This document shows positions 39,111 through 53,863 of a DNA stretch of 64,000 bases, in pieces. The notes under the pieces were generated by a model. That model was not told where the DNA came from. It did not search any database and worked only from the letters and a program-made list of their open reading frames with translations. Positions within the stretch are counted from its first letter, which is position 1, and every line of letters starts with the position of its first letter. Both the position numbers and the translations under genes were made by a program. Source of the stretch: Talinum fruticosum (Eukaryota; Streptophyta; Magnoliopsida; Caryophyllales; Talinaceae). The DNA lies in contig JAITYX010000016.1 of the NCBI GenBank assembly GCA_021018815.1, positions 5,471,001 through 5,535,000 on the forward strand, in the 5' to 3' direction.

Positions 39111-40590
39111 AATAATATACCGCAAATGCACGGTGTAGCTGTAGTTAGGAACCGGCAAGTATGGGTCGTGTCCACGAGAAACTCGCTTTCAAATACTAAA
39201 TCAACCTAAAAACTTTAATATAGGTAAAACTCATTTCGACATTGATTTGATTTTTGGATTCAACTAATAACAGAATAACTAAGAGAGATCAATGAATAAA
39301 AAGCCTTAGATTGGGATTAATCACACTACTATGCCCGAAACCAGAATCGAATACCGCTTGAGATTTGCCTATGCTAGCAGTTTAGAAGGGGAGACACCGG
39401 ATTAAACCTATCTTCGCTTACTTTCGAAGGTCAAAGACTAATCTTGCACAATCTAATCACCTATTTTCATAGGATTAACAAAGAGCAAAATCACAAAGAA
39501 TGAATCTCACAACCCCGATTAAAACCTAAATTATTTTCATAATGAAGTTCTAATCACTCACAACGTCATTCTAGGTAAGTTTTCATCTTTCGATGTTCAC
39601 AAAACCCTAATAAAAGCAAAAAGTCCTCTTTCGAGGTAATCAATGAAAAAGTGATGAACGAAGTGAATTCTAACCTAACAAGTATGGAACAATTCAATTG
39701 GTACTCAATTTATGATTATTAAGGCATAATAGGGATTAATCCCAACCTAAGAAGAGAAATTAGCCCCTAAACATGATACTAAACAATTGACAAAATTTAG
39801 GGAACATAGCTATAGAGAAACGAAGAGAAATTGTGAAGAAAAGACAAAGGGAAGAAATTACGATTACCGAATGAAAAACTTGAAGTGATTCAATCATACA
39901 TAAACTTGAAGTAGAAAATCAAATATGAGTGCTCTTGAGTCTCCTCTGGGGGCTACCTATCGAAAACCTTAACTAAAATTTAGAATTTTGGAAAAAGATC
40001 CCTAAAAATTACAATTAGGAAACTTAAATATCCGCGAAAACAATGGTCGCACGGGGTATCGTGCGAAATTCTCGCCGTAGCTTGCGCACGATCGTGTGAC
40101 TTCCGCACAGGGGCCTATGCGAAAACCCCGAACTCTCGCCCATTTCGCACGGTCGTGCAGCTTCAGTACGGGGTGCCGTGCACGACTTCAAATTCGTAGC
40201 TTCTCGCACGGCCGTACGAGATGCGCACAGGGGCCGTGCGGCCTTCCTTGACTTTGAACCCTTCGCTCGATGATTTGCACGGTTGTGCAGCTTCGCACAG
40301 GGGCCGTGCAACGTCTCTTGATGTGTTTGAGGCTTTTTCTTGCCTCCTCTTGGGCTCAAACTCTCATCTTCATCGCTTTTCATCAAATTTGTCTCGAATA
40401 TCTCAAATTTAAGCCCAAAACCCGAAATAAAGAGATTTACGAGCTTAGGTGACGATAAGGAGAAAATAAACAAAATCTAACCCAAAACTGAATAAATATC
40501 ATTTTAATCATCACGGAATTGGTTTAAATAAAGCCTTAAAAACCGATAAAAACGAGGTTTAACGCACGTCTCATAAATAATAAAATAGTA
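39110..40590. mobile_element. Unclassified retroelement-like segment with a GC-rich palindromic block
   Basis: The left part begins with ATACCGCAAATGCACGGTGT and GTATGGGTCGTGTCCACGAG, phrases that recur in dispersed plant repeats I associate with Ty3-type LTR elements. The segment runs through moderately AT-rich non-coding DNA into the palindromic block at 40035-40320 and ends near AAACGAGGTTTAACGCACGT. No gag or pol frame is visible, and I cannot define terminal repeats. A non-autonomous or internally deleted element is the best guess. Confidence 0.35.
40035..40320. repeat. Tandem imperfect palindromes built on GCACGG...CCGTGC
   Basis: At least eight near-palindromic words occur in about 285 bases: CGCACGGGGTATCGTGCG, GCGCACGATCGTGTG, CGCACGGTCGTGCAG, GTACGGGGTGCCGTGCAC, CGCACGGCCGTACGAG, GCGCACAGGGGCCGTGCG, GCACGGTTGTGCAGC and CGCACAGGGGCCGTGCAA. 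They fall in a loose period of about 65-75 bases alternating 'CGCACGGYCGTGCAGCTTC' and 'CGCACAGGGGCCGTGC' types. This block is much more GC-rich than the rest of the window. The open frames across it (both strands) follow from the composition. Confidence 0.8.
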
Positions 40591-41700
40591 ACATTGAGAT
40601 ATGATTTTTTTAAAGTTTATTATTCTACTTTTTAAATTTTGAAGATATTAAACTGTTAAAAAATTATACCTTAAGATACTAATTTATTATTTACGAGACT
40701 TAAGAGATTTTTTTTATTTGTCAATATTATGGGGCAGTGAAATATCAATAATATTATCAAGTATTATTTGTGTAGAGATGTAGTATAGTTGATCGGGTTA
40801 GCTAGCTGCCAAGAAAATAATGGTCTCCTAGAACAAATTTACTAATAGAATTCCATCCGAAGTGAAAAAACAGCAAATAAAGACTACAAAAATTTGAACC
40901 ATTAGGATTATGCTTCTAAATTTTTATGCTCTTGTTAATTATGCTTCTAATGGTTCTTCTTAGTATACCTTTTCCTAATAATTTCTAAGATTTCATAACA
41001 GTTTTAACTATACAAGAATAATCAATCGAAAGTTTAAGTTGACAGTTGATCATTTCCTCAAATAGGTTATATTTACTCTAATATACCCTTTCATGTGAAT
41101 ACGTATTGTTTGATATTGAAGTGAGCGTGGATGCTGAGAAAGTCCCTCTTTAACAAGCTCAATAATTCAATACGAAGAATGTTAAGATTTGAACCTGAGA
41201 CATCTTGTTTAGAATAATAATATATCACACATCTCATCTCTTTTTAGTCATCTTAATGGGCAAGATTTTAATTAATGCAATATCTATCTAAAATTAATGA
41301 TATTATTTTTTTCTCCCCTTCTCATCAAATTATCAAAATAATAATATCTAAATTTGAAAGGTTGCCACTTGAAGATGTGTCCCTAGAGTGGATGCGAAGA
41401 GCTAGATGATAATTTTCCCATTTTCCATTACAACTGGCTCTTTGACTATAATTTATATTTTCAAATTATAAATAGCTAGATTCCTCCTACTCTTTTCTTC
41501 TTCTTCTTTTTTTTTTCTTTTCCCCTTTGGGTCTCTCATGTATAACAATTCCATTTTGGTGGTTCACTAATCCTCGTACACCCACTAAAACAGTCAATGA
41601 TAAAGAAAATCACCAAATTAAATTATCTGAATTTAATTAATATCCTTAATTTTTCTCATTTTTAATTTCATGAGAGGGTTGGACCACTAGTATTGTTCCC
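40591..41700. other. Intergenic DNA upstream of the LBD gene
   Basis: AT-rich with no gene seen. A SINE-like box B (GGTTCAAATCTT on the minus strand) is present at about 41189-41200. The last few hundred bases should contain promoter elements of the LBD gene. Confidence 0.5.
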
Positions 41701-41821
41701 CTCCAAATATTTATAACTTGCCTTTTAATTGAACACTTGTTCCCTTTCATCTTCTCCCCTTCAACACCCACCTTTCTCTCTCTAAATTCCCACCTCGCAT
41801 ACCCTCTGAGAGCATGCCTGA
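41701..41821 (+). promoter_or_regulatory. Core promoter and leader of the LBD15-like gene
   Basis: AAATATTTATAAC at about 41705-41717 is a plausible TATA box about 105-115 bases before the ATG at 41822. A CT-rich leader (CTTTCTCTCTCTAAATTCCC) follows. Confidence 0.5.
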
Positions 41822-41864
41822 ATGTCCAAAGAAAGGTACCAAATATTCTACTCCAATTTCATCC

Positions 41865-41909
<45 letters not shown>

Positions 41910-43352
41910 TGAGAAAAATGGCAATACATATAGTTTTGGTACTTATAATTATATGGAATTTTAATTTTTGGTAGGGAGAGATTTGATGAGATAGGGAAGA
42001 AGATCAAGAGGGAGAATGAAGTTTTACTGCAAACAGGAGGAGGAGGAGGGAGAAGGCATATTCAGGTGGGACCTCCAGGAACCCTAAACACCATAACACC
42101 CTGCGCGGCTTGTAAGCTCTTGAGGAGAAGGTGTGCCCAAGAGTGCCCATTTTCTCCATACTTCTCCCCTCATGAACCCCAGAAATTCGCCGTCGTTCAC
42201 AAGGTTTTTGGTGCTAGCAATGTCTCCAAGATGCTTATGGTAAATTGCTAACACCCTAATTAATTAATGAACTCATTTTCTGTCATATTCATTCACGGAA
42301 AGCTTTTTCTTGATTCTCTTTGTTATTATTTGGTCAAACTCCCCAAATTGCTATTCTTTTCTTCTTATTATTATGCACACCATTTATATGCTATAGCTCC
42401 TCATCTCCAAGTTGAATAATCTTTGTAAAATTCAGATTTAGTCATCACGATCGAGCCAATATCTTTCATTTTAATTTCAACCTAATCGGATTATGATAGG
42501 ATAATTTACGACTTATAATTGAAGATATGGTCTTGTTTTTTAGTTTTAGCTTACAACTTTGCAGCCACTTACAACTTGTTACTATCATCCGACAGCTCCT
42601 CATAACTCCTCACACCTTATTATAGCCTTATAACTTACAACTTATATCCTTACAGTTAAAAGCAATATGGACATAATATCTTGAAAACCGACTAATTACT
42701 ATATATCTTGATAACAATATACTTCAATAAGTACGCATTGAATCCTTCAATCTAGAATAAGATTCATGCCATAATTGTCAAGGACTCATATTGAATATAA
42801 TTAGTGTTTCCCCAAGCTTTTGAAATTTGATTCGATGGGTGAATAATAAAGGAGGTGCCAGAGAGCCAAAGAGCAGATGCAGCAAATAGCCTTGTGTATG
42901 AAGCAAATGTGAGGCTTAGAGATCCAATTTATGGGTGCATGGGTGCAATCTCAGCTTTGCAACAACAAATCCAAGTTTTACAGGCTCAGGTCACCGCTGT
43001 TAGAGCTGAGATACTCAAGTACAAGTACACAGAAGTTAATCATCATCATCATCATCATCGTGATAGTCATAATCACAATCATAATCATAATCAACATCAT
43101 AATCACCATCCTGTTGGTGCCATGGACGACGACAACAACAACAATCATCTGGACCCTTCTCATAATCATATGACTTTCCTCCCTTCAGGGGCAGTTTCGA
43201 TAGCTGTGCCGCCGCCTGAGCCACTAAACCCGGCTGCAGAGCCACCGCCTCCGCGGCCTGATTCTTCCTCAGTCTCTTCTTCCATGTACACACAGCCATC
43301 TGGTTCTGAATTCAGCTCCATTTCGAATGAAAACATTTCTTATTTTCGTTGA
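41822..43352 (+). CDS. LBD15: LOB-domain transcription factor, LBD15 type, three coding exons
   Basis: Plant-specific nuclear DNA-binding protein. Exons 41822-41835, 41975-42239 and 42852-43352 join to 259 codons: donors GAAAG|GTACC and CTTATG|GTAAAT, acceptors TTTGGTAG| and AATAAAG|. The 14-base first exon gives MSKE plus two bases of Arg, and reading continues ERFDEIGKKIKREN as in Arabidopsis LBD15. The LOB domain follows: zinc-finger-like C48-x2-C51-x6-C58-x3-C62, the conserved FGASNVSKMLM (83-93) split by intron 2, and the coiled-coil-like LRDPIYGCMGAISALQQQ (115-132). Residues 157-184 are an unusual His/Asn-rich run coded by CAT/AAT repeats; a Pro/Ser-rich tail ends in NENISYFR. The intron position after KMLM is the classic one of the family. 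In related plants LBD15 acts in vascular and meristem regulation; that role is inferred only. Confidence 0.93.
41863..41910. repeat. Imperfect (AT)n microsatellite in LBD15 intron 1
   Basis: ATATAT repeat interrupted by two ATACAT units, taking up about a third of the 139-base first intron. Confidence 0.9.
42540..42665. mobile_element. TTACAACT-family repeat inside LBD15 intron 2
   Basis: Units such as GCTTACAACTTTG, CACTTACAACTTG and CTTATAACTTACAACTTATA occur between about 42548 and 42657 of the 612-base second intron. The terminal inverted repeats are decayed. Confidence 0.5.
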
Positions 43353-45480
43353 GAAATATAGGGTAGGGTAATTAACCAAATTACCCCATTAGCTTTATTT
43401 AAATAGTTTCTTATAATGTTCCACATTATTTATTGTCTTATTTTCAACAAAAACAAATTACAAAAATTCTTATAAGATAGTATGATTTTATGGAGGTTTT
43501 TTTGAATAAAATTGATAATTTTAATTTTATTTGATGTTATGTACCAAATTTAGATTTATATTTTTGTGATATTTGATGTCTATTTCATTGAAATAGATTG
43601 TGCTACAATATTCATAAATAACGAGGTGAAAAGTTATATTAGCAGAGTTTTTTTTTAGAGTTTGGAAATTGAAACGAATATTTTTTTTAAGGAAAATAAA
43701 ATTTGAAAAAAAGAGATGCCTTAGCACGTGTGTGCATGGGATCTAGTTTGACTGGAGAGTCTCTTTGGCATGGTTGTCTGTGCCATTTTTAATTTCTGCT
43801 TGGAATTTCGTTCATTATAATTAAATTGGGGCGGCAAATCGTATAATTGTTATCCAAATTTTGTGTTTCTCAGAAACTACCTACTCAGAAATACTCAATT
43901 TGTTTTTGTTTTTTTTAAATGTCTAAAGAAAAGAGTCTCTTCTTCGCCTTCTTTTTCTTTTTTTTTTTAATTAACATATTCAATAAACAGTTAATAATAT
44001 ATCATATATAAGACCATCTTAAATTAAATATATTATATGACATGCATTTTATGGTGATATATATATATATGTATATTAAATTTAAAATTTTTATGAATTT
44101 TAAAACATGGAATAAAGTTTTTATTATAAAAGAAACGAATAAAATAAAAAAAATTATAAAAAATAAGATAATTATAGTGAGACAGAGGAAGTATTTGCGA
44201 AGAAAATGAATGGAAGAAGGGGTGGGTGCAATTTGGTTTGGTATAGTGTCATGGTTGCTTGACATTGTGGTATTGCTCCTCTCCTTTTCATTGCTCTGAG
44301 ATTCTATTTCTTTGTCCATGAGCATTACTATTTTACATTTTCTTTCCTCATTTACGTATTAGAGATACATTTTAAAATTATTCTAATCGATCAAAAAAGT
44401 CAAATCAATTACAATAGGCCCTCATTAAATACACATTAGAGATCGAATCAGATAAATTATTTATTACTTTATTTTATAACAAATACATAGAGATTATACC
44501 AGTAATTATATGAAAAAATTAATACAGACTACATTTATCTATTTTTTATTATCTTAATTTATATTTGACTCGAAAATTTGAGTCCATTTTTAAATGGCAT
44601 AGAAGGACTAAAAATTCAGCCTCACTAAATTCAGGATCGGTGGTCACAATCAAAATGGCTCGCCTTAAAGCCACCGATAGATTGCATTGGCCCATTCTGA
44701 GTTCTCGTATTTGTTACCCAATTTGGGCCGAATTCGACAAAACAAGGAATGTAGCTTTGATTGTTGTATTTCTAGGTCAACGGCTTGCCTAAGTGATGCC
44801 TAAAATCTTACCCTATCTTCGGCTATCATAATACCTCGATTTTATTATTATTATTATTATTATTAGTAATGTAAGTCAACCTACCTACAAGGCCACTTAA
44901 AGGGTTTAAATTTAGTAAACTCGTAGGCGGAGTGCACAATTACTGGATTAAGTTTAATAGATGTCAAATTTTATTTTTAGACTCACATACGGGAGCCTAT
45001 AAGAATCCATAATTTCATCTAAAAATTTATACCCATCAGAATTCAAACCATAGTGAAAGGTGTTATCAACTTTGAAAATCAATTGAGCCAAGTGCTCTTG
45101 ATCTCATAATATAACTTAATACAATTGTGAAAAGTTTAAGTTTTTCAGATTTCCCATCTTTTCTATAAAAAAAGGTGACAACTTTATTTTTGGCGGTTTT
45201 TGTTTGAGGTGCTATTGCTTGAATTGGATTATGTTTGGTTTATTGAATCTGGATTGTTTTGAAGTTAGGGTCAAGTTAATTTTGGTTGGGATTCTAAGAC
45301 ACGTTAATTTTAAAAGTAAGAGAATCCTGAGAAAGGCTAAGTCCTTTTGGAAGTATGGGGTACATTTATTCTGTCATACTCCTCAAATATAACTTAAAAA
45401 GATTTAAAATGATTACAGGAGCTTTAGAACAAAACATTCTAAAGGAAATTAAGTAAACTTTATTGATATAAGAATTATCA
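43353..45480. other. Intergenic DNA between LBD15 and the first peroxidase gene
   Basis: 3' flank of LBD15, then AT-rich DNA with a TTA/ATT microsatellite at about 44839-44866. A 75-codon open frame at 44565-44792 has moderate GC and ends in a normal stop, but I do not recognise it. The last 200 bases are probably 3' untranslated region of the peroxidase gene on the minus strand. Confidence 0.5.
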
Positions 45481-45648
45481 ATCACATAACAAGTGCATCA
45501 CACAATTTCGGAAACAAATTAAATTCATCCAAACTAGAAAAACAAATCTTGAACACAAAACAATCAAAACCCCGTAAAACCCAAATTAAAGACATTAAAC
45601 CCATAATGCTTATGTATCACTTCCTCATATCACATTCATGACCCAAGC

Positions 45649-46972
<1,324 letters not shown>

Positions 46973-47077
46973 GATTAATTAATTAGCAACTTAATTATGA
47001 TTATAAATGGGTTTCTTTGGCTAAGCAAAAGTATTACTTGCTAGAAAACTTGGATGAAGGTTGGATAAAATGCACCA

Positions 47078-47085
47078 TATTTATA
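47078..47085 (-). promoter_or_regulatory. TATA box of peroxidase A
   Basis: The minus strand reads CCACTATAAATATGG, 106 bases before the ATG. The same CACTATAAATA element occurs before the two downstream paralogues. Confidence 0.75.
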
Positions 47086-48529
47086 GTGGTAACGTCGGTC
47101 CATAAAGCTCCTCAAGGTTATATTATAGGTAGGTGCCTTTAACAAGCAATAATAATTAAATAATTCACAAATTATTCATGAATGCATTTTTTTTCCTCCT
47201 TAGGGCATGTTTTTAATAGTAGTATAAGAATAGTTTAATGGGCATAATTTGGTGAGATTGATCAAAAACGAGAATTAAAAATGGAAAGCCACAACATATT
47301 GTTCTCGAGGCTACAAGGGACGACAATGAGAGGACAAAATGTGTTTGGAGTGGAGTAGTGGTACAATCTGTCACAAGGAATTAATTTCAGAATAATTTGA
47401 TGCTGATAATCCAACGACTTTGCTATGCCTATTTCTTCCCAATTTCCGATTGTCTAACAAGATAAAGAGAGAACAATAGTTTTAAAGATTTGTACTATTA
47501 GTCGTTTCGGAACAATACTATATCGATATTTCTGTATGTACTACTTTTTTATGAAACAAGATATATTGCGTTATGAATGCTTCAATGGATTCATATCATA
47601 TTTTAAATTTTAAAACAACATATTAAAAATCAAAAATGAAATTTTAACTTTTCTTTGCTGATAGTAGTTGATCCAGACAGTACAAATTAATATGGTTATA
47701 CACGCGCATCGGACCTACCAGTTGAAAAGTTCTAGAGTGCAAGCTTGGGATCCAAATTCGAACAAAGTGTCATGCATGACATTAAAGTAGTTCATCGTGT
47801 TATTAATATAAGCTCTTTTGAGGGCACTCTACTGGTAGAATGATTGATTTGTAAAAAGAATATTAGAGTATAATTCTTTTTACGTTCCGTGCATACGAGT
47901 GAGTGACTATTTTACCTTATCGTAAAAAGTTAATGTTATATGATACTCCAACAATTAGATATGTACTATATGTTAAGTATGTAGACATATCTAACTAGAA
48001 GATCGAAAATTTCTGAATTAAAACCAATTTAATACGATTTTATATTATGGAGTATTCCTACATCACGATATAGATCATAGGGAAAAAAAGAAAAAAAAAA
48101 GGCGAACCAAATATATTTACAAACAACACAGAATATAGTTTCACTCGTTTTAGTACATTACTGTGGATTCGCACACGATGTATGTAGTCTCCCACTTTCA
48201 TATCATTTTTGTATATACGTCTGAGAGCTTATACTCTCAACTTTTATATCATTGTCAAATGTTCATAAAATTTCCCCTAATTTTCTTTTTATTTTACCAT
48301 TACCTAATATATGTGCTGCGATTATAAACTCCCATATGTATAATAGATGCGCTAGGTAAATATAGTTGAACTTTAAAGTTTTAAAGTTGATGAGTACATT
48401 TTTACTGCGTGAATGCATTATCCATGTTTGTTGTTTTATTATTCTGCTCGAGGTATGAATAAGGTTAAGTCCCATTTGTTTTCTAAAATTAGTATATATT
48501 TGAATTATTAATTACCCACAAAATCACAA

Positions 48530-48790
48530 AAAAAATATGTCGCTGTTATAAAGGAATACCAAGAAAATATAAAATTTATGACAAATTTGTGTTAAAAGAT
48601 TAAGTTGCCTCAAAATTCTATTGGAAGTGAAAAAATTAATGAAAAAAGGAGAGAAAAAAAGTAATTAATAAAGACAAAATTGATAAATTAATCATTAACA
48701 CGTTATTGAAAGTGTAAAATAATAGATATTATAAAACGAAAAAATTAATCAAAGTTACATATAATTTAAAATGAAGGGAGTATTATATTA
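48530..48790. mobile_element. Stowaway-like MITE
   Basis: Interior phrases AAATTTATGACAAATTTGTG and GATATTATAAAACGAAAAAA and the right end AATTTAAAATGAAGGGAGTA match this family's usual form. The left end is degraded. Confidence 0.5.
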
Positions 48791-49469
48791 TTTTTTAATT
48801 TAATTAATAAGATAGTAATGATGCCTAAGGTGTTTGTGTGTTTTTTTAGTTTGGGGGGTGTTCTCGTGAGAAGTGGTTCAAAAATATTGATTAAAAAATA
48901 AAAAGGGTATTTGAAAAATCAAAGTAGGTCAATAAATAAAATCGAAAAATTCTGCTGCATCACGCCCAACTTGTGGCCGTGGAAATAATTATATATGTGT
49001 TGATAATCTCTAATTTGGGTCCACTAATCACTTATTTTTTAGTGTTTAGACTCATCCACCTCCTATCTCTTGTAAGAAATTGACAAAAAAGGAAGGTGAT
49101 GAGGAAATATGTTAATTTTTAAATGCTGATTTCAAGGAAAGAAAGAAAGAAAGATTAGGTTTATAAAATCCCCTATCTTTTTATTTGTATAATTATCTGT
49201 TAATATATGACGATTAATATATACTCCCATGTAATATAAGATATTCTGAAGAGAATAAGTGTCGTGTTAAAGAAAAAGGGGGCAATTATTATAACTAATT
49301 CAGTGATCATCTCCATGGTTAAAAAGTCATAACTTTCTAATGTTAATAGTTGATTTGTCAATGTACTTTAATTCACGAATGAAGTGGGTGGATGGGTTCC
49401 GGTCTTTGCAGAGAAGGTGCCCCCTCTTTTCAGGTCTAAACTTGTAGAAATCCCGTCCGTATTAAAATT

Positions 49470-49692
49470 TACTCCATCCGTTTCATAATATTTATCCGTT
49501 TATATATTATAAAAGAATATTAAAATATTAAAAAAGTGATTTTAAGGTTTTATTTAAAAAAGAGAAAAAATAATTAATAAAAATAAAATTGATAAACTGA
49601 ACATTAATACGTCATTTAGATTGTAAGGTAATTGATATTATAAAATAAAAAAAATTAAGAAAGTGACAGATATTATGAAATGAATAGAGTAT
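49470..49692. mobile_element. Stowaway-like MITE with matching ends
   Basis: The left end ACTCCATCCGTTTCATAATA and right end ATTATGAAATGAATAGAGTA are imperfect inverted repeats. The interior resembles the copy at 48.5-48.8 kb (ACATTAATACGTCATTTAGA against TCATTAACACGTTATTGAAA). Confidence 0.65.
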
Positions 49693-50349
49693 TAACTTTA
49701 TGTTGATATTCATACTCCAACACTATAGTTAGTGACTTTGGTTATTAAGGAACAAGTGAATAACAAGGAATGTATGCGAACCAAGTTGACTAAGAAATGA
49801 AGAATTACATAATGAATTTGATTGAATTAGATACCACATAATCATATTTATTTCAGGTCTAATCTCCTTAAAAGGCTAATTAGAGACAACTTTACATAAT
49901 TTCATGGAGAATATTAATTGTTTTTGCTTTTTAAGACAAATTCTAGCTCATCCTGTTGAAATTAAGGACATATTGTCATCTTAGCACTCAGTACATTTTC
50001 AATCATTATTTGACTAAACTTCTACTTAATTAATTAATTAATGTTTAGTAGTTAATCATAAGGGTCAAGTTTATAATTTCATATAAAGAACATTCGTTTT
50101 TGAAGGTGTCATTAATGTACAATAATTGAGAGGCATTACTCATGATTGAAGGCTTTTACAACCAATGTAAAACAACCCAAACCAAGAACACACTCCTAGC
50201 TATAGTATGAAAACAAGGACAATTTTATATTAAATTTAAACTCATACTTTGAGTATCATCCAAAATGTTTCATCAATTAAATTAAATATCAACTTCAAAT
50301 AAAATTAATTTATTACGTAGATTATAAAATTAATTTATTACGTAAGTAG

Positions 50350-50524
50350 ACCCATGCACTGAACTCTTATTTAGGGCACTAAAAGGGACTGTAGGAGGAA
50401 ACTAAATCCTCGTTCTTCCCTACAAGCAAACCACAACATAGATAGTTTGTGTCTCGTGATATTCGAACCCGATAGCTGTATATCAAAGCAAGGAAAGTGA
50501 TGTCAACTGTGCTACACAGCTTTG
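50350..50524 (-). mobile_element. tRNA-derived SINE
   Basis: On the minus strand TAGCACAGTTGACA (box A, 50501-50514) and GGGTTCGAATATC (box B, about 50458-50470) are about 40 bases apart, as in tRNA-derived SINEs. The downstream body runs towards 50350; the tail is not clear. Confidence 0.55.
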
Positions 50525-51220
50525 GCATAGAATATAAATTAATTGAGATATAAGTAAGTTTTAATTAATTTTTTTAAAATTTTTTAAAGTAAAAGTTACC
50601 TTGGGAAGAGGGGTCTAGCTCACATTATTCCTATATTTTACTCATAGGAGTATAAAATCTTAGAATAGTTTCAGTTAATCATTCAAATATAATTTTCTTT
50701 GATTGATTTGTACATTTGAAACTTAATTTACTATATGTGTCACATGCTTTTTACGCGAAACATTGGAAGAAACACATTTGGAAAACATTTTCTTCAAAAA
50801 GGGGTCCTTGCATGAACCATAATTCGACATGATAAAATATGATATTGTGAATATAGCCATTGACTTGTTGATGCAAATGTGGTAATTAGCATGTCTTTGC
50901 AGACCATAAATTCAACTTAGTTTCAATTATATATATCATATAATTTTTATAACCCAACATGTCCAATATAATTTCGTAATATCCCGAGAATTTTTTTTTA
51001 TATAGTACATCTCAAAATTTATTAAAAATACGTTACTAAAATACAAAAAAATATAGCAACAAACCATCATTGTAAAAACAGGAGAAATCGCCTCAAAATT
51101 AAAAACGAGAAGACTAAAACACAACTAAAAACACAAGTAGGGTACGTACAACAAGTGAACAACAACTTTGTGGTGCATTATTAAGCAGGCAATACTCATA
51201 TGCGATCACCAAATCTTTGA

Positions 51221-52532
<1,312 letters not shown>

Positions 52533-52539
52533 TCAAGGG

Positions 52540-52547
52540 TATTTATA
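52540..52547 (-). promoter_or_regulatory. TATA box of peroxidase B
   Basis: The minus strand reads CCACTATAAATACC about 90 bases before the ATG. The element and its surroundings are shared with peroxidase C. Confidence 0.78.
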
Positions 52548-53372
52548 GTGGTGCTCATGTCTACTTTAAGGTGAAGAACATTTCTTCTCAAGGTTTTTGG
52601 TATCAAGGTTGGAACCCATCAAGTTCACCTAATTCCAAAGACTTGCAATACTATTGCATCAAACACAAGTTAAGGGTATCATTAGAATATAATTAGGAAT
52701 TTGACTAAGTAAACATCTGGTTTTCTTATATGGTTGGAAACAATAATGGCATTGAAGCTTTTGACTTGTTAAATCAAAATTATCTTCCCGTGTTTGCCCA
52801 AAAGTGAGCAATTGTGAAATAATGATACAAAGAAATTGACCAATTAAGGAGATTGGAAAATCATGTTAGGTTCTAATTGTCGGCTTTACTTAATCTAAAT
52901 GTACGTTATTTTTTCTAAACAGACATATAAAAAGTCAAAATTAAACAAAAAGTCTAATGTATATTTCGAATCTTTAATGAAAGGAAGTTCATACAATCGA
53001 GTAAACAGACTGTGTATTTCAATTTCATTCATGGTATATATTTAGGACACAAAATTTCTTTCTGATGTCTTTTCTTTACGTGACTGTTTGTCAATTATGG
53101 GACATTTAGTTAAATGTAATAAGACAAGGATTATTATCCTCTATATTTGGAAATGAGAGCACAATGAGTGGTTGAAAATTTTTTCATCGAATTTTTTTTT
53201 ACTAACAGTGGTAAATTCTTTAATAATTTAAAAGATCAGTCGTTAGATTGGTAAACTATAAGATTGCAAATCGATAATCGTAGATGATGACCAAAGGACG
53301 CATGAGTATATTGCAAAGACAATAGCAAGCTTCCCCGGTCGAGACTTTTCGGGTTTCAATACCGGTCTCTTT

Positions 53373-53434
53373 TTAAAAGTTTGAGCTAGTACAAAATTTC
53401 TATCTTAAAAGTTTGAGATAGTACAAAATTTCTC
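53373..53434. repeat. 30-base direct tandem duplication
   Basis: TTAAAAGTTTGAGCTAGTAC (continuing AAAATTTCTA) is followed two bases later by the same sequence with one main change (GAGATAG). It is absent from the matching part of the other array copy. Confidence 0.85.
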
Positions 53435-53863
53435 ACTATTACAACCGCAATAAAAGGCCTATAATTACTGTAGATATACTTGACAGCACTTGAAAATTCT
53501 AAATCATGAATGGTGCGGAGCATAAAAAGATTGTGTGAACATTCCCTCCATGGAAACCTCAAATAAAAGCATCAGTTTTGTTTGAAGGGATTGTTGTTTA
53601 ATTTAAGGCTTGTTGGGCATGCCTTTTGTTTGGTGCTTTCTGCTTGCCTTTTAAGGTTAACCACATATTTTACATATACTTTACTACTACTTTCTATAAT
53701 ATAAGCTCCAAGATTTATATGCCTTCGTGTTACTCATGTATAAAATTATAAAGACCATAAAGTAATCCCTTAAAGATAATCACTCATATGATTGAGTTGT
53801 ACTCTCACCCTATGTCCTCAAGGAAGAGAAAGAAAAAGGAGAAGCTAAGCTTTTGGTTGGTAT

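Larger units (their letters stand above)
47120..51180. other. Intergenic DNA between peroxidases A and B
   Basis: AT-rich; no gene seen. It holds Stowaway-like MITEs at about 48.53-48.79 and 49.47-49.69 kb and a tRNA-derived SINE near 50.35-50.52 kb. The final 200 bases are probably the 3' end of peroxidase B. Confidence 0.55.

Noticed and set aside
40024..40473. 149-codon minus-strand frame through the GC-rich block
   Set aside because: Openness follows from the high GC content and palindromic repeats; the translation is low-complexity Ala/Arg/His-rich with no domain.
43036..43125. CAT/AAT repeat taken as non-coding microsatellite
   Set aside because: It is in frame inside LBD15 exon 3 and both flanks match the family, so it is part of the protein.
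44565..44792. 75-codon frame between LBD15 and peroxidase A
   Set aside because: Slightly richer in GC than its surroundings, but no motif or neighbouring exon was found.
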